Source of the DNA: JADKIH01 sp031385005 | GTDB taxonomy: Bacteria > Bacteroidota > Bacteroidia > AKYH767-A > 2013-40CM-41-45 | DNA: 64,000 nucleotides | Direction of reading: 5' to 3' | Assembly: GCA_031385005.1 (NCBI GenBank) | Contig: JANNBB010000029.1 | Location: 1 to 64,000 of the forward strand | Shown: piece by piece, positions 62,401 through 64,000 of the stretch | Position numbering within the stretch: the stretch's first letter is position 1 | How the letters are laid out: every line of letters begins with the position of its first letter | Made by a program: the position numbers and the translations under genes | The notes under the pieces: generated by a model | The model's database searches: none | What the model saw: only the letters and a program-made list of their open reading frames with translations | Told to the model about the DNA's origin: nothing

Positions 62401-64000
62401 AAACTGCTCGGACGATACAACCATAATCGTCAATGTATCGAATGGTCCGATTGCATCTTTTACTGCTCCGATAACATCCTCTTGCGGAAGTTTTACTGCC
62501 AACTTTAACAATACGACTAGCGGCTCTCCTGTATATTTATGGGATTTTGGAGATGGTAGCGCAACTTCGGCATCGGTAAATCCTTCTCATACTTACTCGC
62601 AACCGGGATTATATACGGTTACATTAATTGCCACTCAGGGATCCTGCGCAGACACTACAAGTCTTTCAAATTATATTCTGGTTGCCGCACCACCCACGAG
62701 TTCGTTTTCAATTTCTAATACTTGCGAGGGTGATTCGGTGAGATTTGTAAGCACATCAACGGGTGGACCCATGAGTAATTATAGCTGGACGTTTGGTGAT
62801 GGTACAACAGGATCGGGAAATGCGCCAAAACATTTATATGGATCGACAGGTAATTTTACGGTGCAATTGATTGTTGATGCAGCCAGCTGTAATGACGATA
62901 CGACAATATCAATTACCATTAATCCAAATCCGGTTGTGGGATTTTCTTCTTCACAAACACAATCGTGTGATAGCGCTACGGTTTCTTTTGCAAATGCGTC
63001 GACAGGAGCATCCGCTTATAATTGGGATTTTGGTGATGGCAATACATCCAATACATTTACGCCAACTCATTTTTATTCAGCGCCCGGCCTTTATACGGTA
63101 TCACTTCAGGCAATAACAACAGAAGGTTGCAGTAGCGCACGAACACGATTGAACCTTGTTCAAATATATGCAACACCTGTTGCAACTTTTACGACATCTT
63201 CCGGAAGCATATGCAAAAATGATTGTATAATATTAACTGGTCAATCGACACCCGATGTAACGAGTTGGCAATGGACTGTTACCGGCGCAAATCCGGCCAA
63301 TGCAACGGGTCAGAATACAGGAAACATCTGTTATCCTTCTGCGGGAGATTTTGATGTGATCTTAAGTGTTTCAAATGGCTTTTGTTCAAGCATAAAAACA
63401 GAAACAGCATTTATTCATGTAGCCGATTGTTCGGTGATGCCGGTTGCTCAATTTATTTCCGGAGACACAACATTTTGTCAGGGTAGCTGTATTGATTTTG
63501 TTGATTTATCTTCCAATGCAACTTTTTGGAATTGGATATTTCCGGGAGCGATACCGGGGACATCTGTTCTTGAAAACCCGGCAAGTGTTTGTTATAACTC
63601 ACCCGGTCAATACGCTGTTACTCTAATAGCCGGAAATACACTTGGAACTGATACCATTATTTTAACAAACTTTATTCAGGTAATGTCGGCCCCTTCTGCA
63701 CCCGCGATATCACAAAACGGAAATGTATTAACGAGTACATCAGGAACCGCTTATCAATGGACGTATAATGGAGTAGAGATTTCGGGAGCCACAGGTCAGG
63801 TGTATACAGCTACGCTATCAGGTGATTATACAGTAACAATCTCTGATGCGAATGGTTGTACATCCATATCGACTCCGCTACATGTTTCGCTTGTTGGTTT
63901 AGAGGATTTGGAAAGCGACCATTTATTTTATGTATATCCCAATCCGGCAAGCGACAACTCTCCAATAATTATTTCAATACGACAAGTAAACAATTACGCA
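59447..64000 (+). CDS. Giant secreted PKD-repeat protein with T9SS signal (incomplete)
   Basis: The frame is open from ATG at 59447 (or 59459) to the window end, at least 1514 codons. A signal peptide (to about residue 31, ending IFGQ) is followed by an N-terminal domain and a strongly Gly-rich region (about 60180-60900). From about residue 600 come eight clear PKD domains, each with WxFGDG; the Phe codons of FGDG start at 61328, 61565, 61814, 62054, 62306, 62546, 62792 and 63029. Two degenerate PKD-like domains follow (about 63250 and 63520). The C-terminus reads VYPNPASDNSPIIISI, the start of a type A T9SS sorting domain, and is cut by the window edge. It is an exported adhesin-like or surface protein. 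Confidence 0.85.
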   Translation, partial: MTILMNTPIRTSIRFFFSCLFIFSANLIFGQIGKDGSKIINGVATIVNDYTTLTIDASAGATSIQVANNNLSNGFASPLSTGDLIFIIQVQGAAISSLDDPTYGTIQSYLNCGNNEFAEVVSISGTNQISVSCPLTYSYTSAGKVVIVRVPRYSILTVNGGASITCPAWNGSTGGMIVIEVSGTTTLNGGSSIDAGGKGFRGGALQNNNSGYGVLNYKSSTTDYGAEKGEGIAGNVIDYDILGGRYCKGAPANGGGGGNGHNGGGGGGANAGNISTYTGNGIADISNASWTSAWNLEFAGFATAVSSGGGRGGYTFSSSNQNALSVAPGNSAWGGDFRRANGGLGGKPLDYSTGKIFMGGGGGAGEENNSKGGAGGNGGGLIVMQTYAGFSGSGQINANGANGASTTGTNGTDGAGGGGGGGTIIINTTGFVNGISLNTNGGNGGNQVVGIFNTETEGPGGGGGGGYIAITGGSASRNSNGGNNGTTNSTSLTEFPPNGATRGASGINNGAIYTFSILTQPVNLCSASSTTLTFTLQGTAPPGTTYYWYDQSTGGAILGSGTSYTTPVISSSKTFYIVACPGSIRVPLQVNISTPPTVSFTSTVVCASNPTTFTPGGSSTISSWSWDFGDGSAISTQQNPQHTYSGGGTYTAVLTVSDGVCTSSLSQNVVVTTAPTVGFSSSASICGSLNVQFTNTTTGANAYSWNFGDGSAISTNTSPFHVYPSAGTYSVILTAGGSGCSGADTLSINIGIAPLASISSVGSICQGDTIQFLNQSNTNGQPVVSWSWDFGDGSSASPAFSPSHSYALPGIYNITLDVNTANCNDDTTITINVTAGPVVNFSTNTTTGCGPLPVSFSNTTTGSPTYNWSFGDGSSSANASPTHTYTTAGTYSVTLIATQGSCADTLSVNNLIQVFNSPRSVFSVNNSICLGDSMNFTNSSIGNGSPISSYSWNFGDGSPASSVVSPSHYYSSPGSYSVVLTANNANCSDDTTIIVNVSNGPIASFTAPITSSCGSFTANFNNTTSGSPVYLWDFGDGSATSASVNPSHTYSQPGLYTVTLIATQGSCADTTSLSNYILVAAPPTSSFSISNTCEGDSVRFVSTSTGGPMSNYSWTFGDGTTGSGNAPKHLYGSTGNFTVQLIVDAASCNDDTTISITINPNPVVGFSSSQTQSCDSATVSFANASTGASAYNWDFGDGNTSNTFTPTHFYSAPGLYTVSLQAITTEGCSSARTRLNLVQIYATPVATFTTSSGSICKNDCIILTGQSTPDVTSWQWTVTGANPANATGQNTGNICYPSAGDFDVILSVSNGFCSSIKTETAFIHVADCSVMPVAQFISGDTTFCQGSCIDFVDLSSNATFWNWIFPGAIPGTSVLENPASVCYNSPGQYAVTLIAGNTLGTDTIILTNFIQVMSAPSAPAISQNGNVLTSTSGTAYQWTYNGVEISGATGQVYTATLSGDYTVTISDANGCTSISTPLHVSLVGLEDLESDHLFYVYPNPASDNSPIIISIRQVNNYA

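Noticed and set aside
60636..63626. Open frames inside the PKD gene in other frames or strand (60636, 60784, 62871, 63444)
   Set aside because: They lie within the long PKD frame and reflect its repetitive, low-complexity sequence.
1..64000. CRISPR array, tRNA or rRNA
   Set aside because: No regularly spaced identical short repeats and no recognisable RNA gene were seen on either strand.

Overview
This window looks like a chromosomal segment of a Bacteroidota bacterium, probably from the Chitinophagales/Sphingobacteriales side, although the exact genus cannot be read from it. Several things support this. Promoters have the TTG / TAnnTTTG form. The exbB-exbD-exbD-tonB-PstS-like-TPR cluster is present. 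At the right edge there is a PKD-repeat protein ending in a type IX secretion (T9SS) sorting domain. Many proteins are of Bacteroidota-typical kinds (GLPGLI-like, MORN/YwqK, PepSY-like, LytTR and AraC regulators). No rRNA, tRNA or CRISPR array was seen.

Layout. 1-13 kb (mostly minus strand) is an AT-rich, decaying accessory region. An IS21-like end cuts a secreted protein. There are fragments of a Crp/Fnr regulator, an HxlR regulator, a receiver domain and an outer-membrane protein. The intact parts are DoxX, a histidine kinase / AraC / receiver set, and a TolC-MFP-RND efflux operon. 13-23 kb is housekeeping-like: an RMD1-family protein, a diheme cytochrome c, SixA phosphatase, a YeiH exporter, an MBL-rhodanese protein with thioredoxin, and RNase R.

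23.3-30.5 kb is the most unusual part. It is a run of plus-strand accessory genes: a RloA/RloB (AbiL-like) pair, a VanW protein, a nuclease-like gene broken by one TGA, an HNH protein, a frameshifted Fic protein, and an Ntn-hydrolase with a membrane tail. They are separated by related imperfect palindromes and direct repeats, like a gene-cassette array, but no recombinase is visible. 30.5-42.5 kb holds small metabolic and secreted genes: two GNATs, a LOG protein, two YwqK/MORN proteins, NadA, RpiB, an M28 peptidase and a subtilase.

42.6-47.3 kb is nuoLMN, the membrane proton-pumping arm of complex I, with its own promoter. 47.5-53.4 kb is the TonB energising cluster. 53.4-59.4 kb has an amino-acid permease, a PAS histidine kinase with a LytTR response regulator, and an ABC-2 exporter. 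59.4 kb to the end is one long open frame: a glycine-rich region followed by eight clear PKD domains in an alternating two-type pattern, cut off by the window edge inside its T9SS sorting domain.
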